A model generated the notes under the pieces. That model had not been told where the DNA came from and did not search any database. It saw only the letters and a program-made list of their open reading frames with translations. From Thraustochytrium sp. TN22 (taxonomy: Eukaryota > Sar > Bigyra > Thraustochytrida > Thraustochytriidae), in contig JABLUY010000047.1 of the NCBI GenBank assembly GCA_013306675.1, positions 1 to 64,000 of the forward strand: DNA of 64,000 nt. The letters run 5' to 3'. This document shows positions 37,501 through 49,575 of the stretch, one piece after another. The position numbers and the translations under genes are program-made. Position 1 is the first letter of the stretch; every line of letters begins with the position of its first letter.

Positions 37501-40500
37501 GCGCTTGCGCCAGACGTTGCGCGTGCTTTGCTCGCAGAGAAGGTTGAACTGGATCTTCTCGGACCGCATCGAGTTGATTACGAGCCACTCGGTGATCTCC
37601 TTGAGCCGAGCGGCGAGCTGGGCGGAATGCGTCGCGTAGCCCTGGCCCTCGTCGCGCTTGCGCTGCGCCTCCTGCGCCGCAGCGTTCTCCTCCGAGAGCT
37701 TGCGCAGTTCAGCCGGACTCACAGTGGTGCCGTGGCCGGCCGCCACCTGCAGCTTGATGAGCATGTCGACCTCCGGGATGACCAGCACCTCGATGGTCTG
37801 ACCTGCGCCGATGCCGCGCATGCGAAAGGCGCCCTGCGCGTAGTCGCGAAAGGTCATGTCCTTGCCGAGCGTGAGCGCCGCGCGAGCGCTGATGGCCTGT
37901 TTGATGTCCATGCCTGTGGTGTGCACCTGGTCGTACACGGAGAAGCGCCGGTTTGGCGCGATCCCGGAGCGGTCCAGAGGAATCACCTTGCCAGACCGGG
38001 TCAGCACCATCTTGCGATCCGCGCTGTCCAGAAAGACAACGCCCTCCATCTCCTCGGAGAGGCCGTTGCGCAGCAGAAAGGCGGCCACTTCAAGGTTGCT
38101 CATGCCCGTGATGAGGGCGCCCGTGTCGATGAGCGCGTGGTACGGCGGCCGCATGCAGGCGATGGACCGGAGCAGGCTCTCCACGGACCAGCCGGACTCG
38201 ACGAGCCGGAAAGAAACCACCTCCGGGTCCGTCAGGTAGTGCAGCATCTTGCCGTCGGAGCCCTTCTCGTAATGGCACTTGCCGAGCTCGACCGGTAGCA
38301 GGTCCGAGGGTGTTCCGCTGAACCCAAGGCGCCGCTGGAACATGATGTTGCCGCCGAGCTCCTGGCCGCAGGCGGAGATCTTGAGCCCGTGGTGCTGCAG
38401 CGTCTCGGGGAAAATGTACGCCGTCAGGTAGTACAGAATGGCGTGCGGCGACTTGTGCAGCAGCCGGTACAGGACGTCCACCTGGTAGGTGTCCCCGAGG
38501 TCGATGAGCTGGAGCGGCCAGAGGTCGTCGAACTCGGAGCTGGAGCCGTCCTGTGGCGTGCCGTCCTCCACCGCGCCAAGCGGCGTTTGGGGCTCGACGG
38601 CAGCGCCCATCTCTTCTTCGTCCGCGTCTGCCTCCGCGTCGGCGCCGCCGCCGTCCGTGTCTGTCTTGGCCTCCAACGCGTAGTTGCCCCGTGACGGGCC
38701 AGCCGCACCAGTGGCGCCCTTGAAGCGGCGGCGGTGCGCCTCGACCTTGGTGCCGCGCACGCGGCCCCCGGCAAGCGACACCCAGCGAATGTAGAGCCGG
38801 CTGGCCTCGCGACGAATGTAAGGGCCGACGTCCTCCTCGAGGCGCTCGCGCAGGTGGCGCATCAGCCAGAGAAAGTCCGACCGGCGCAGGCCCTCGTAGC
38901 GGTAGGCCAGGATGGTGAGACCGATGACAACGTCCGGGTGCGAGAACTCGGATGCGCGCGAGGGGCAATCCTTGCCAATGAACGGGATGGCCAGGAGCTT
39001 GCGGTTCTTGGGCATGAAGGGATCGAGCGCCTCGAACTTGGCGAGATCCGCCTTGGAGAGCAGGCCGTACTTGACACGGTTGATCTTGGCCAGCACAAAG
39101 GGCAGGAAGGTAGACAGCCACTCGCGCGCCAGGTTGATCATCTTGATGTTCTCGTCCGTGAGGTTCTCCTGCACGGCCGCGGCTGCCTGAGGCGCCGCCT
39201 TGGGGCCGCGTGTCATGTAGTCTAGCGCGTCTTTGTCGGAGATGCCGTGCAGGCCGCGCATGGAGAGGAAGAGCAGCATCCACTCCGCGAGAAGCTTGCG
39301 CAGCTTGCCCGTGTAGAAGGAGCGCGAGAGCAGAACGAGGTGCGGCTGCTGCTGCATGAGACGCAGGTCGCAGCCATCCGCGATGGCCTCGTGGATCTGG
39401 CGCAGCAGCGCGGCCGCGGACCGCGAGCTCGTGTAGTCCAGCGTGGTCTGCTCCGGCGTTCGCGCAAAAAACGCGTCGAGGAGATGGAAGGGGACCATCC
39501 AGCGCATGCCGTCGTGGCCCTTGACGTGGCTGCGCGTAAAGTCGAGGGGCACCTTGTTGCCAATGGGCCAGTTCAGCTCGGAGCGAAGCGGGTGCAAAAT
39601 GAGGTCGACCTCGTCGAGGAGGAGGACGCCGTCGCGGAAGAGGTCCAGAATGCGTGCCGAGAGGCGCACCTGCTCACGCAGCTGGGACTCCTCGCCCTTG
39701 GAAAGCGCGCGCTGCGTCTTGCTGGTGAGGCGCAGCGCCTCACGGAAGAAGGACTGGATCATGTTCGGCGCCGAGTTCATGTCCTCCGCTGAGGCATACT
39801 TTGCGGCGTCGAGGAGGTGCGCAGCCTCCACGAGCTTGAGAAAGAAGCTCTTGAGCGCCGTGGGCGTCGTGCACACCACGGCGCGCGACTTGCGCGCGAT
39901 GAGTAGCTTGCGAAACATCTGTTTGTTGACGGCAGTGAAGCGGTCGAAGTTGAAGGTGTAGACCGGCTTCTGGATGACGGCGGAGAACTTGTCTCGCATC
40001 ACAGCGCGCGAGAACTCCAGCAGCGCGTGCGGGACAACCTGCACGACGAGCGACTTGCCGTCGCCCAGGAGAAGCGCCAGCAGCGGCCCGACGACTGTCG
40101 TCTTGCCAGCGCCCATGATCATTTGGTGGCAGCGCGACTCGCCGCGCTGCAGGGCGCCCATGAAGTCGTGCACCAGGCGCACCTGCGAGGCGCGCAGCAG
40201 GATGCTGTACGTGAACTCGAAGACGAGGAAACGCGGGTCGAAGGCGTAACGCGTTCCGCCCGTTTCGGGCTGCTTGACGTAGTGGCGCTGCGCCGCGAGC
40301 TCCTGCACGACGGCGTCACTCTTGAGCTGCAGCGAGGGCTCTGGCTCGGCTGCGGCCAGCGCACGGTAGAGCTCGTGCGTCGCGCCGATGGCGCGCAGCG
40401 TCTGCGCCATGCGGTTTACACGCATGAGCGTGGCGGTGCACAGATCGTGCACCTCGGCGAGCGTGTCCTTGGTGAGAAAGGGGTTGAGCTGCGACAGGTG

Positions 40501-43500
40501 AAAGTCGCCCAGCTTAGACATGAGGTTGCCCACGAGCAGCTCGAACCAGATGCGCGGTTCGTTGCCGCTGTACTGGTGCAGCAAGAAACCGAGACGCTTG
40601 CGCATGCCGTACTCGCCGTAGGCGTCCCGCGTCGACACGTCCACCCAGTTCGCCAGGTCCAGCACACTCTGAATGGCGGCCTCCGCGATCTTGGCGTCGC
40701 GCTCGTAGATCTGCTCTAGCTTGAGGATGAGATCCTGTGCGCGCTCACGGTCGCGCAGCTTGTTGATGTTGGCCGCATTTGTAATGGCCTCAAAGGCCTC
40801 GGCGTCCTCGCGCATGCGCTGAAGCAGGTCCTGCGCAATGTGCGAGCGCGCCACGGCGTGCTGGTCCACCGGCAGGAGGTCAGTCGCCTTGCCGCCCGGC
40901 AGGAGGTGAACCTCGGGCAGGCCCAGCGAGGCACGCGTCTCCTTGGAAACGTGCGCGCTGAGGCCAATGGAGTCGAGCGGCGAGGTGCTGAAGGCGCGCG
41001 CCTCCTGTGCGTCGAGGCCCACGGAGCTGGCGCCGTCCGGGCCGGTCGCCTCGAGCGGGCCGAAGTCGCGCTGTTCGAGGCCCAGATCGAGCACGCGCGG
41101 CGCGAGCCAGGCGCGGTCGCGGCGCGGGTTTGGCGTGAGCGGGAGGCTGACGTGGGAGCCGGGCCGCCACGGCGTGTACTGCTGCGACGTGGACGGCCAC
41201 TTGATCATGGCCGCCTTGCCGCGCAGGGTGGAATTGCACTTTTCCAGGAGCCGCTGGATGACGTTCTGGCCCTTGAAGATGATGGTAAACTTGTGCTTGC
41301 GATCATCCTCGTACTTGGGCATGTCACGGATGAGCTCGGGGTTGTTGGCAAGGATACGCAGGACCGATGTCATGGTCTGCGTCTTCTTGAACTTGCGCGA
41401 CGGCATCATGTGGAGCAACACGCACGCCCAGTTGTAAGGGTTGTCATCGTCCAGCACGCGCACTGACAGCGTGCCGGTCATGAGCTCGTACAGGAACGGA
41501 AAGCCCTTGGACGTCTGTCCGCCGCGAATCGACACGCCGCGGTTGATCATGTCGTGGAAGAGTCGCAGGCCGTCCACGCCGCTCAGGTCCGTGGGCCGGT
41601 CGTATGACATGGGCTTGAGCGAGGAGAAGGCGCGCAGCGTCTTGCGCCAGGACGAGGCGTTTTTGCGGTCCTCTAGCGCCGTGTCATCGCGCACCTGGTC
41701 AAAGCAGACGCTGGCGCGCGGGCGTTGCGGGTGGTACACCAGGAGCTCCTCGCTCTGCGCCCCTTGGCCCTTGGGCGCATGGCCAAGCATCGTCAGCTGC
41801 ATCGCGTTGAGCAGCGCGCGCCGGTTGAAAAGGATCTGACCATGATTGCGCTTGGACGCGCGCAGGAGATTGCGCGCCGGCGCGTTGTTGGCAATCTCCT
41901 CCAGCAGCGTCAGCTCCTCCGACACCGACAGGCGGCAGGAGGCCGCCACGCGGCGGTGTTTGATCGCGTAGAGCGACATCTCCTGGACGAGGTTCCAGGG
42001 CAGCTTGATGATGTCGCGCGCACCAAGGGTCACCAGGCTGAGCTTAAGCCGGCACGCGTGCGCGTCTGGGTGCAGGTCGAAGTTCAGGCTGCTCAGGAGG
42101 TCCACGATCTGGTCCTCCTCGGCGGTCAGCGGCGTGTCGGTGACACAGGCGTCCGCGAGCCGGAAGGCGAGCTCATACCTACGCGCCATGAAGCGCATCA
42201 GAAAGAGGTAGAGCGCGGAGCTCAGCGTCGGCGTGAAGAGGAAGATCTTGGACAGATGCACCGGGTACAGATAGTGGCGCACGTCGCCGAGGTTGACGTT
42301 CCAGTCCGGACTCGTGCGGTTCAGCACGAGCTCGGTCGGGAAGAGCATCCCCGGCACGACGGGCCGTGTCGGGTACGCGGTGGCAGCCAGGAGCACGAAG
42401 AGCTCGCCCTTCCAGTTCTCCAGTAGCACGGCGTGCGGCAGGCCCTCGATGAGGTTGATGACGCGCGGGTCGCGGTTGGAGCTGATGTACAGCCCGGTGT
42501 GCTCCTCGCTGAAGAGCTTGCGGTCCGCGGGCGCGCCGGGTTGCGCAGCCTCCTCTTGCAGCCGAAAGGAGAGTCGCACGCGGGGCAGCTCGACCAGGTC
42601 GATCCGACACACGTCGTCGGGCTTCTCAACCTCCGCGAAGGTCCACACGAGAATGTGACTCAGGTTGTCGAGGCGGAGCAAGATGTTGGAGAGCTCCTTG
42701 AGCGGGCTGGCGGGCGGCGCGTGCAGGAGGTTGAGCAAGGTGTGGCACTCCTCGCGGCCTGTACCCGGACCGGCATCCACCGTCACGTAGCGACGCACCA
42801 GCGCGTAGGCCTTAGAGTTGCCGTAGCCACTCGTGTCGTCGGGTCCGTGCGGGATGATCTTGACGTGCAGCCGCGACTTGGGCTTGACCACCTGGCGCAG
42901 GCGTTGTTTGGGGTCGTCCGCGTCGCGCGGGCCGTCGTTGAGCCCCTCAAAAGACTTGTCCCGGCCAGCACGCTGCCACTTCTCATAGCCGATGAGGGAC
43001 TTGTCATTGAGGTCCTGCCAGAACTCGTACTCGTCCAGAAGGCACTCTGGCAGCAGGCCCTTGAGCAAGCGGCGCGGCATGAACTCCTGCATACCCATCT
43101 CCTTGGTGAGATTGCGGCTGATGACGAGCGAGGCCTCGGGTGAGCGCGGCACCTTGGGCACGGCGCCAATGCTCAGCGTGGGATTGCCGGCGGCCGACCA
43201 GCTCAAGCTCGGCACCTCGCCAAAGTCGCCCAGGCAGAAGCGCGGATTCGAGCTAAAGACCAGCGACCGGTACCAGCGACGGCCGTGTTCGATGACCTCG
43301 TACACGTGCACGACCGGGGGTGTCTGAAAGACGACCACCTCCAAGAGCAGCGGCGGCAGGCGGCGCGGCGCCTGGGGCTGATTGGGCGCGTTACTCGTGT
43401 CCAGGTAGTTGCCGTCCGGCGGCTGCACGAGACCGGCCAGGACCGCAAAGCTCTGATTGCCCGCAGAGGCCCGTGGCATGGCGAGCTCCACGTGCTGCAG

Positions 43501-46500
43501 CACGGTTCGCGCCACCGGGTCGAGCGTGGTCCGCACCCAGTCCTCCGAGGCGTCGAGTCCAGACGGATACGGGCGAGGGTGTGGGTTGGCGATGTCGGCG
43601 CGCACGTCTGGCGTCCAGAGCTGCACATCGTGGCGGCGACCCACGAGACGCTTCCACTTGCGATTGACCGTGTCCTTGACCTCGGCGCACTGAACGCCGT
43701 GGCCTTGGCTTGGGTCGATGTCGCCAAAGACCTCGCGGAAGTCCTCCATGAAGACGAAGCTATCGTCCAGGAGCTTCATTGGGTGCTTCTTGAGCGTGAA
43801 CTCGCCGATCTGCACATTGATCTCGGTGTCGACGCTCTGCGTGGTGACGACACGCATCCACTCCTCGAAGTCGAGCACCTCGTTTGCAGCCTCGAGGCAC
43901 TGGCGCAGCGCGCTGACCTCGGTATCCGGCATGAAGCGGCCGAGGCAGCCCGCCATCTCGGGCGACTGCCAGCGACGGATGAGCATGTCGTCCGCCTCAT
44001 CACCGTCAGCGCCCGTCTTGGACTCGGTGGTGGGGCCCCCAGCGTGGGCACCGCCGGCCTTTGGCGCGTGACGCTCGTCCGTGAGGCTAATGACGCGCAC
44101 GATGGCCTCCATGGTCTTGTTGCAGTCGTGCGGGTTGGCCTCGAGCCAGCGCAAAATCTTGCCGCGGTGCTTCTGGTAGAGCGAGAAGAACTCGTTCGGC
44201 GAGATGCCTAGGTTGAGGGCGTCGTCGGCCTCACCGTCGGACTTCTTACCGGCGCGGCTGGTCCCCTTGGCGCCAGTCTCCGGATCCAGCTCCATGTGGA
44301 AGCGGAAGTTGACTGTGACGAAGATGTAGGAGATGAGCATCGCCGAGACGATGCGGCGGTTCAGGCTCGCCTCGCGCGTCCCCAGGTATAGGTAAGCCAT
44401 ATGGGCATGGAAAACGCAGGCCAGCTGCATCTTGCGCGCCTTGGTTGCGACGCGGCACCACTGATCGAGCATCGGGTAAATGGAGGCGTCGAGCTTGTCG
44501 CGCAGCTTGTCGCGCAGGGCGCGCAGGTGCGGCACGGACTGCGCCGTGGCACCAGCCAGGTAGAGGCCGCGCGCCATGGAGCGCGGGCCGCTGCGCGAGA
44601 TGGCCTCCGAGATGCGCTGGGCGCGTTCCACCTCGAGCTCGTGACGCTCGATGAGAAAGTTCATGTACTCGAGGACGCGCACGACGAGACGCGTCACGTA
44701 GAGAATGACCTGCGAGGATCCGGGGGCGTAGCGGCCGACGTCGAGCTCCATGGCGTAGAAGAGCATGTTCTCGACGGCGTCCAGCACGATCTGCGGCGAA
44801 TGCTGCAGCTCGTTGAAGAGCAGGCCGACCGGCGTGGCAAGGTGCGAGCGATCCTTCGCCGGCACGGTGCGCGGCTCCGGAACGATGCCGTCGGGCTGCC
44901 ACATGCCGGGCTCAAAGAGGCAGGCGTCAAGGACCTCCTGCAGCTTGGGCTCCGCCAGCGCAGAGATGCGGATCTGGTCCGCGAAGAATTGCAGCACGAG
45001 TGGGATGCGCAGATAAGGCGCCGTAAGGTACTGCAGCAGGAGCTCGGAGTCGCTGGCCCGAATCTTGCCGCCGAAGTCCGGCAGGTCCTTGACGTGCAGG
45101 ACATCATCCTCCGTGTTGATGTTCTTCCCGGCGAGGTTGGACGGGTTGGCGCCGGACGGCGGCGCGCGCGGTTGCGTGGAGCTGCCGAGACCTACAAAAT
45201 CGAGGAGCGACTGCAGCGTGGACTTTTCGATCTGCGCGTCCGCACGGTACGTGCGGACGTAGGCGGCGCAGGCCAGCTGATCCTTGCCGAAGCCGGCGAC
45301 CTCGAGCGCCACGCGCAGTCCCGCGGATGTGGCCTGCTGCTGCGACGGATCCGGGGCCGCGTCGCCGTCCGAGATGGTCTTGCCAACGGTCCAGAACAGG
45401 CGCGCGTCGGTGGCCCGCCAGTGGCGCAGCTCCGGTAGCGCATTGGCGGTGGGCGCTAACAGCGACTTGAAGAGAAAGACAATGTCACGGAAGAGCGCGA
45501 GCTCAGGGTAGTGGTCCACAAGCACCGGGTCGCGGCCCGTGAAGTAGGCGGCGAGCCCTGGAACGCCATTGGCGCGGCTGAAGCCCATCTGCACGCAGAG
45601 CTGGTCCACGAGGCGGCGCTCGGCGTCGCCAAAGCTCATGGAGTGCTCGAAGCGGAAGAGCAGGTGGTCTGTGCGCACGGATTCCCTCAGCGCTGTAAAG
45701 TAGTCAAGCACTTGTGTGCGCGCCGTGGTCAGGTACGGGTCCGCGAAGGCGAGGAAGCCACTCTCCTCAACGAAGTAGCCGATGTCAAAGGCGAAGGGGC
45801 TGACTGGGCCGGCCGCCTGGCCATCGTAGTGGAGCGAGAACTGCGACGGGATGTCTGCGGCGTGCACGCGGACGACGCAGTCCGCGATGGTGGCGATGCA
45901 GGCCATGGTGATGACGCGCGCGGCGTCGAAGCTGCGGGTCACGCGCACGGAGAGCGCTGCGGAGACGAAGTGGCGGCCGACGTGCTCAAGGAGGCGCAAA
46001 ATGTCGGCCTGGGTTTCGTAGCGCATGGGCCGCGCGTACCAAAAGCAGTGGTCCGGACGGCGCTTGTGGCCGCGCGGGAGCGGAAGCGGAATGACCTGCG
46101 TGAAGAGGTGCTGAATAAGCGCGACGCGGATGCAGTAGGTGTTGCGGATAAGGTCCTTCTGGTTATCCAGCAGCGTGCAGACGTTAACGCAGTGGCGAAG
46201 CGCCGCAGCCACGTCGTTGAAGTCCTCCACCGTGTCCGGGACGAGCGTGAGCTGCACGGGTCGAAGAATGGGCGGCGGCGTGCTGCCACCGGCCAGGTGC
46301 TCAACGCTGCAGTCTCGGCGAAAGGGCCCGAACATGGGCATGCAGGCGGCCCACGGAACTGTGGCGCCGTTGGGGAGCGCCAGGACGGGCGGGAGGCGGC
46401 GCTCCTCGTGCGGCTGAAGAAGGATTGTGAGGCGGCCGTCGATGTCATTGATGAGCGCCGCGATCTCCTGCAGGTGGTCGGTGGTGGTGGGTGAGTTCTT

Positions 46501-48397
46501 CTCCTCGAGGCTGCGCTTGGCGGCGTTGTCTGCGAGCTGCTTGAGTGCAGCGCGCATCGTGACGGCGTCGCCGGCGTAAAGCATGCGGATCTTGCCAAGG
46601 TCCGCCTGCAGCATCTCGCACACTTGCAAACGAAAGAGCAGCGAGACGTGCTTGGCCTGGTAGTGGTTGAGCCCCAAATAGAGCAGGTTCTGGCGCATGC
46701 AGGCCTTGAGCAAGTGGAAGAAGGAGCCGTCCGCGACGTTGCGCTGCGTGCGCATGTCCATGACTGCGAGGTCATAGGAGGCGCGGTTCGCATACGGGTG
46801 CTGGCGCACGAGGTACGAGAGGAGCGTCTCGTAGACGAACTTGGCTGTGTTGTGGCCGTTGTAGAAGATCTTGGCGCGGAAGAGCAGGAACCAGAAGGAG
46901 GCGTCCACGAGGCGCTCCGGCGGGATGTCATCCACCGCGAAACACAGGTTGCGCTTCATCTTACCGGTCTCCTCATCGAGGCGCGCGGCGTGGTAGTCAA
47001 AGCCGTCCCAACGGGCCGTCGCGTCGCCGCCGTCCTGGTTCTGCTGCATCTGCTGGTCCTGCTCAGCGAGTGGGTTGCCGGTGTTGCAGATGGCCAAGGT
47101 GAAGGAGTTCTCGCGACGCGTCAAGATGTACATGACCAGGTGCGAGACGACCCCGCGAGCTGCTTGCTGTCGGGCGGCCTCACGCGCGGCCGCGCGCGCG
47201 CTACTGTCCAGATTCTTGCTGCTTTTGCTGCTGCTGATGCCGTTGCCGGCCTCCGGCTTGCCGTTGGACGTGGCCGGGTCCTTCACGTTCGTGGCGGATG
47301 CGCGCTTGCGCAAGCTCTGGCGCTTCTTCACGCTGAGCCGTTTGCCAGAGCCGGAACTCGAGGCGTCACCAGCATCTGAATCGTCGTCCGAGGAGTCCGA
47401 GGACTCCTCGTCCGCAATGCCCGCCACGGACTGATCCGAGGTCCAGCCGCCGGGAAAGCAGATGACGTCGCCGTTGCGCATGCCCCGCACGCGCTGCACG
47501 AAGCCGTGCAAAAACAGGTGAAAGTGCTGGTCCTGGTTGATGGGGTTGAGCGGTAAGTTCGCGACGACCCAGCCGGCCATGGTAAAGGATTTTTTCAGAT
47601 TGCGCAGGCCCCACTTGTCCCCGTGCTTGGCCACCAGCCGATCCAGGGCGAGGCTCATGAACTCCAAGGTCATGCGCAGCGACCCGATCTCGTCCACTGG
47701 GTTTGAAGGCCAGGTTCCCTTGATGAAGCGGTCCGCGCACATGCCGATGAACCCCGGATGCCGCCAGAGCGGGTCGCGCCCAAAGAGAAAGCTGCTGCCC
47801 GATTGATCTTGTGAGTTTGGTTGCTGTGGTGGTGGTGGTGGCTGCTGCTGCTGCTGCTGCTGCTGCTGCGGCGGCGGCGCAGGCGGTATCTGGCCTCCTC
47901 CGGTACTGGCGTGCCCTCCGCCGAGTGGCACCGCGCTGGGAATGGCTGCCGCGGCGCTGGTGGAGGCGCCAGCAGCCGCGCGCCCTTGGTTCGCTGCGTA
48001 CGCGGGCCCGGACCCACCCAGGTTCACGCGCAGCGTCGGGGTCGACGCGATGCCAGCGGAAGACACCGCCGCGGGCGTTGATGCTGCCGCTGCAGCCGAC
48101 GTCGACGCCGACGCCGCGGTTGATGAGCGCACTGGCATAGTCGGGGCAGGCGTAGTGGCCTCAGCGGGAAGCTCCTCGCAATAGTTTTTAGGGATGAGGC
48201 CTGCGCGGCCGCGCACCGAGCCCCACCACCACTCGAGGTCTTCTGACTCGACCACGCCAATGATGTCGCCCGCCTTGACGGCTAGCTCGTCCTCCGCGCT
48301 TGGCTCAAAGTCCCACACGACGCGCACTCGGCGGCGCGGGCTCGCCGCAGACGCGGGCTTGTCCGGCGGCGCTCCCTGGCCCTGCCCCTGCTGTTGC

Positions 48398-48430
<33 letters not shown>

Positions 48431-48690
48431 TGGACGACTTTGGGTTGCTCCACCTCCTGCTCTTCTTCCTCCTCGGCAGCGTCCTCCTGGTCTTTGGCGA
48501 GCTGGTCAGGCTCCTCGTCGATGACCTTGACATAGTCACGCGGGAAGAGGCCCTCTCGGCCGCCGGGCGGCTTGCCCTTCCACCAGCCGGATACATCGCT
48601 GGCATCGGTGACAAGGATGACGTCGCCCTTGCGGAGCGCAATCTCGTCCTCGGACTGCGCCTCGAAGTCGTACAGCGCCCTCGCCTTCAT
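33925..48690 (-). CDS. Giant SH3/DUF3638-DUF3645/EF-hand/Vps62-like protein
   Basis: 4,921 residues in one uninterrupted frame. SH3 domain 1 starts at residue 1 (ARALYDFEAQSEDEIALRKGD), and SH3 domain 2 lies at about 122-175 (VRVVWDFEPSAEDELAVKAGD, then WWWGSVRGRAGLIPKNY), with a polyGln linker between them. The body is the large DUF3638/DUF3645-type module of eukaryotic giants: QMIMGAGKTTVVGPLLALLL (K2863), a Walker A-like segment, then VVCTTPTALKSF, DEVDLILHPL (Walker B-like) and SFYTGKLRKLL. Databases often label these proteins ubiquitin hydrolase-like, but I see no catalytic peptidase motif. A Gln-Glu repeat lies at about 3,853-3,875. EF-hands follow at about 4,005-4,030, 4,285-4,300 and 4,318-4,335 (DLDGNGRLDKQE, DSDRNGFIGCSE, DTNGDGYVSLEE). 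Near 4,500 a Vps62-like segment reads FAWRPIPPNDAFVALG, related to VPS13 proteins. The last 280 residues are polyGln and Pro-rich. A Ca2+-regulated scaffold or remodelling ATPase is a guess. Confidence 0.8.
34501..34566 (-). repeat. (CTG)22, encoding 22 glutamines on the minus strand
   Basis: Twenty-two perfect CTG units, read as CAG on the coding strand, in the Pro/Gln-rich C-terminus of the giant protein. A GTGCTTGTGC-type repeat beside it (about 34,440-34,490) encodes Gln-Ala pairs. Confidence 0.95.
37057..37132 (-). repeat. Gln-Glu dipeptide-coding repeat
   Basis: CTCCTG/CTCTTG hexanucleotide repeat encoding alternating Gln and Glu, in a linker of the giant protein before its EF-hand part. 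It predicts a single charged helix. Confidence 0.85.
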
Positions 48691-49131
48691 GGCGCTGGCG
48701 CTCAGCGCAACGGCGGGGGCCTCACTCGCCGCGCCCTGCCGCCGCTGCCGGCCGCCAGTCGCCTGCCTGCCTGCCTGCCTGCCTGTCTGGCCGCCGGGCC
48801 CAGGCTCGCCGCCGCCGCGCCGCCGCCCAGCGCGCGCGCTCCGCGCCGCCGGCGAGACCTTGCGCGCCTGCGGCCGCCCGCCGGCGCAGCCCGAGATATC
48901 AGCTCAGCTCAGCTCATCCGCTCAGCTAGCTAGCTAGGCCAAGGCTCAGTCCTCGGACGGCGATCTGACTCATCTCGCAGGGAGGCCAGGCCCGACTCGG
49001 AGGCGAGGCAGACTGCGCTGGCCGCGCAGCGCTGGCCGCCTCGCGCAGCCACGGGCTCGGCGTCTCGTCTCGAGCGAGCGCGAGAGCCCCAATCCAGATT
49101 GGGTTCGAATTCGTTGGTATTCGAATTCGAC

Positions 49132-49311
49132 ATGATGAGTCTTCTTCGACGTGACTTCGACGTGACTTCGACGTGACTTCGACATGACTTCGACGTGACG
49201 TGGACGCGACTTCGACGTCGTCGACGAGACTTCGACGAGACTTTGACGAGACTCCGACGAGACTTTGACGTGACGTGACGTGACGTGACGTGACCGTGAC
49301 GTGACCGTGAC
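49132..49311. repeat. GACTTCGACGT / GACGT degenerate tandem repeat
   Basis: About 180 bp of GACTTCGACGTG-type 12-mers shading into GACGT pentamers and GACCGTGAC units. It abuts the left end of the transposon exactly. Confidence 0.85.
49306..49311 (+). other. Target-site duplication, left copy (CGTGAC)
   Basis: CGTGAC directly before the left terminal inverted repeat. The same six bases follow the right repeat at 54,196-54,201, in the same orientation. The left copy lies in a GTGAC-rich repeat, so a chance match is somewhat more likely than usual. Confidence 0.65.
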
Positions 49312-49328
49312 GGAGGGGTCGGTTGGTC
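49312..49328 (+). repeat. Left terminal inverted repeat of the transposon
   Basis: GGAGGGGTCGGTTGGTC, a perfect 17-bp match to the reverse complement of 54,179-54,195. The similarity ends abruptly on the inner side. Confidence 0.85.
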
Positions 49329-49385
49329 GCTCTGGCGGCCCATATTAGCCTGGGAAGCGTTCCTCGCACAGTCCGCCGCGGTTCC

Positions 49386-49454
49386 GCGCTCGCTCGCGTA
49401 GCGAGTGCGCGTTATGAGGCTCTAGCGCTCGCTCGCGTGGCGAGTGAGCGCTAG
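49386..49454. other. Two adjacent hairpins inside the left transposon end
   Basis: Hairpin A pairs about 49,385-49,394 with 49,400-49,409. Hairpin B pairs 49,422-49,435 with 49,441-49,454: a 14-bp stem with one G-U pair and a 5-nt loop, beginning CTAGCGCTC. They share the CGCTCGCTCGCGT core. They lie about 120-190 bp beyond the transposase stop and may be subterminal binding sites or a 3'-end RNA structure. Confidence 0.65.
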
Positions 49455-49575
49455 CTGAGCTCCCAGCGCGCGCGTTGTGGCGGCTGCGCGTGAGACTTAC
49501 GCTCCACGTCGAGGCGGTGAGAGATCCAGATCATCGTCAAGTGATGCCTTTGTGTCAAGTTCTTGTCCTTTCCTC

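Larger units (their letters stand above)
48691..49311. other. Promoter side of the giant gene and tandem-repeat tract
   Basis: 620 bp without a gene. A CTGCCTGC repeat (about 48,761-48,788), CAGCT repeats (48,898-48,915) and CTAGCTAGCTAG (48,926-48,937) lie upstream of the giant protein start. From about 49,132 to 49,311 the sequence is a degenerate tandem repeat of GACTTCGACGT/GACGT units, into whose end the transposon inserted. Confidence 0.6.

Noticed and set aside
36067-38298. 743-residue open frame on the + strand opposite the giant gene
   Set aside because: It is the antisense of coding sequence with domains on the other strand. High third-position GC removes stop codons from shadow frames; its product is Val/Arg/His-rich with no domain.
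49132-49311. CRISPR-like regular repeat
   Set aside because: The units are contiguous and degenerate without unique spacers; it is a simple tandem repeat in a eukaryotic genome.
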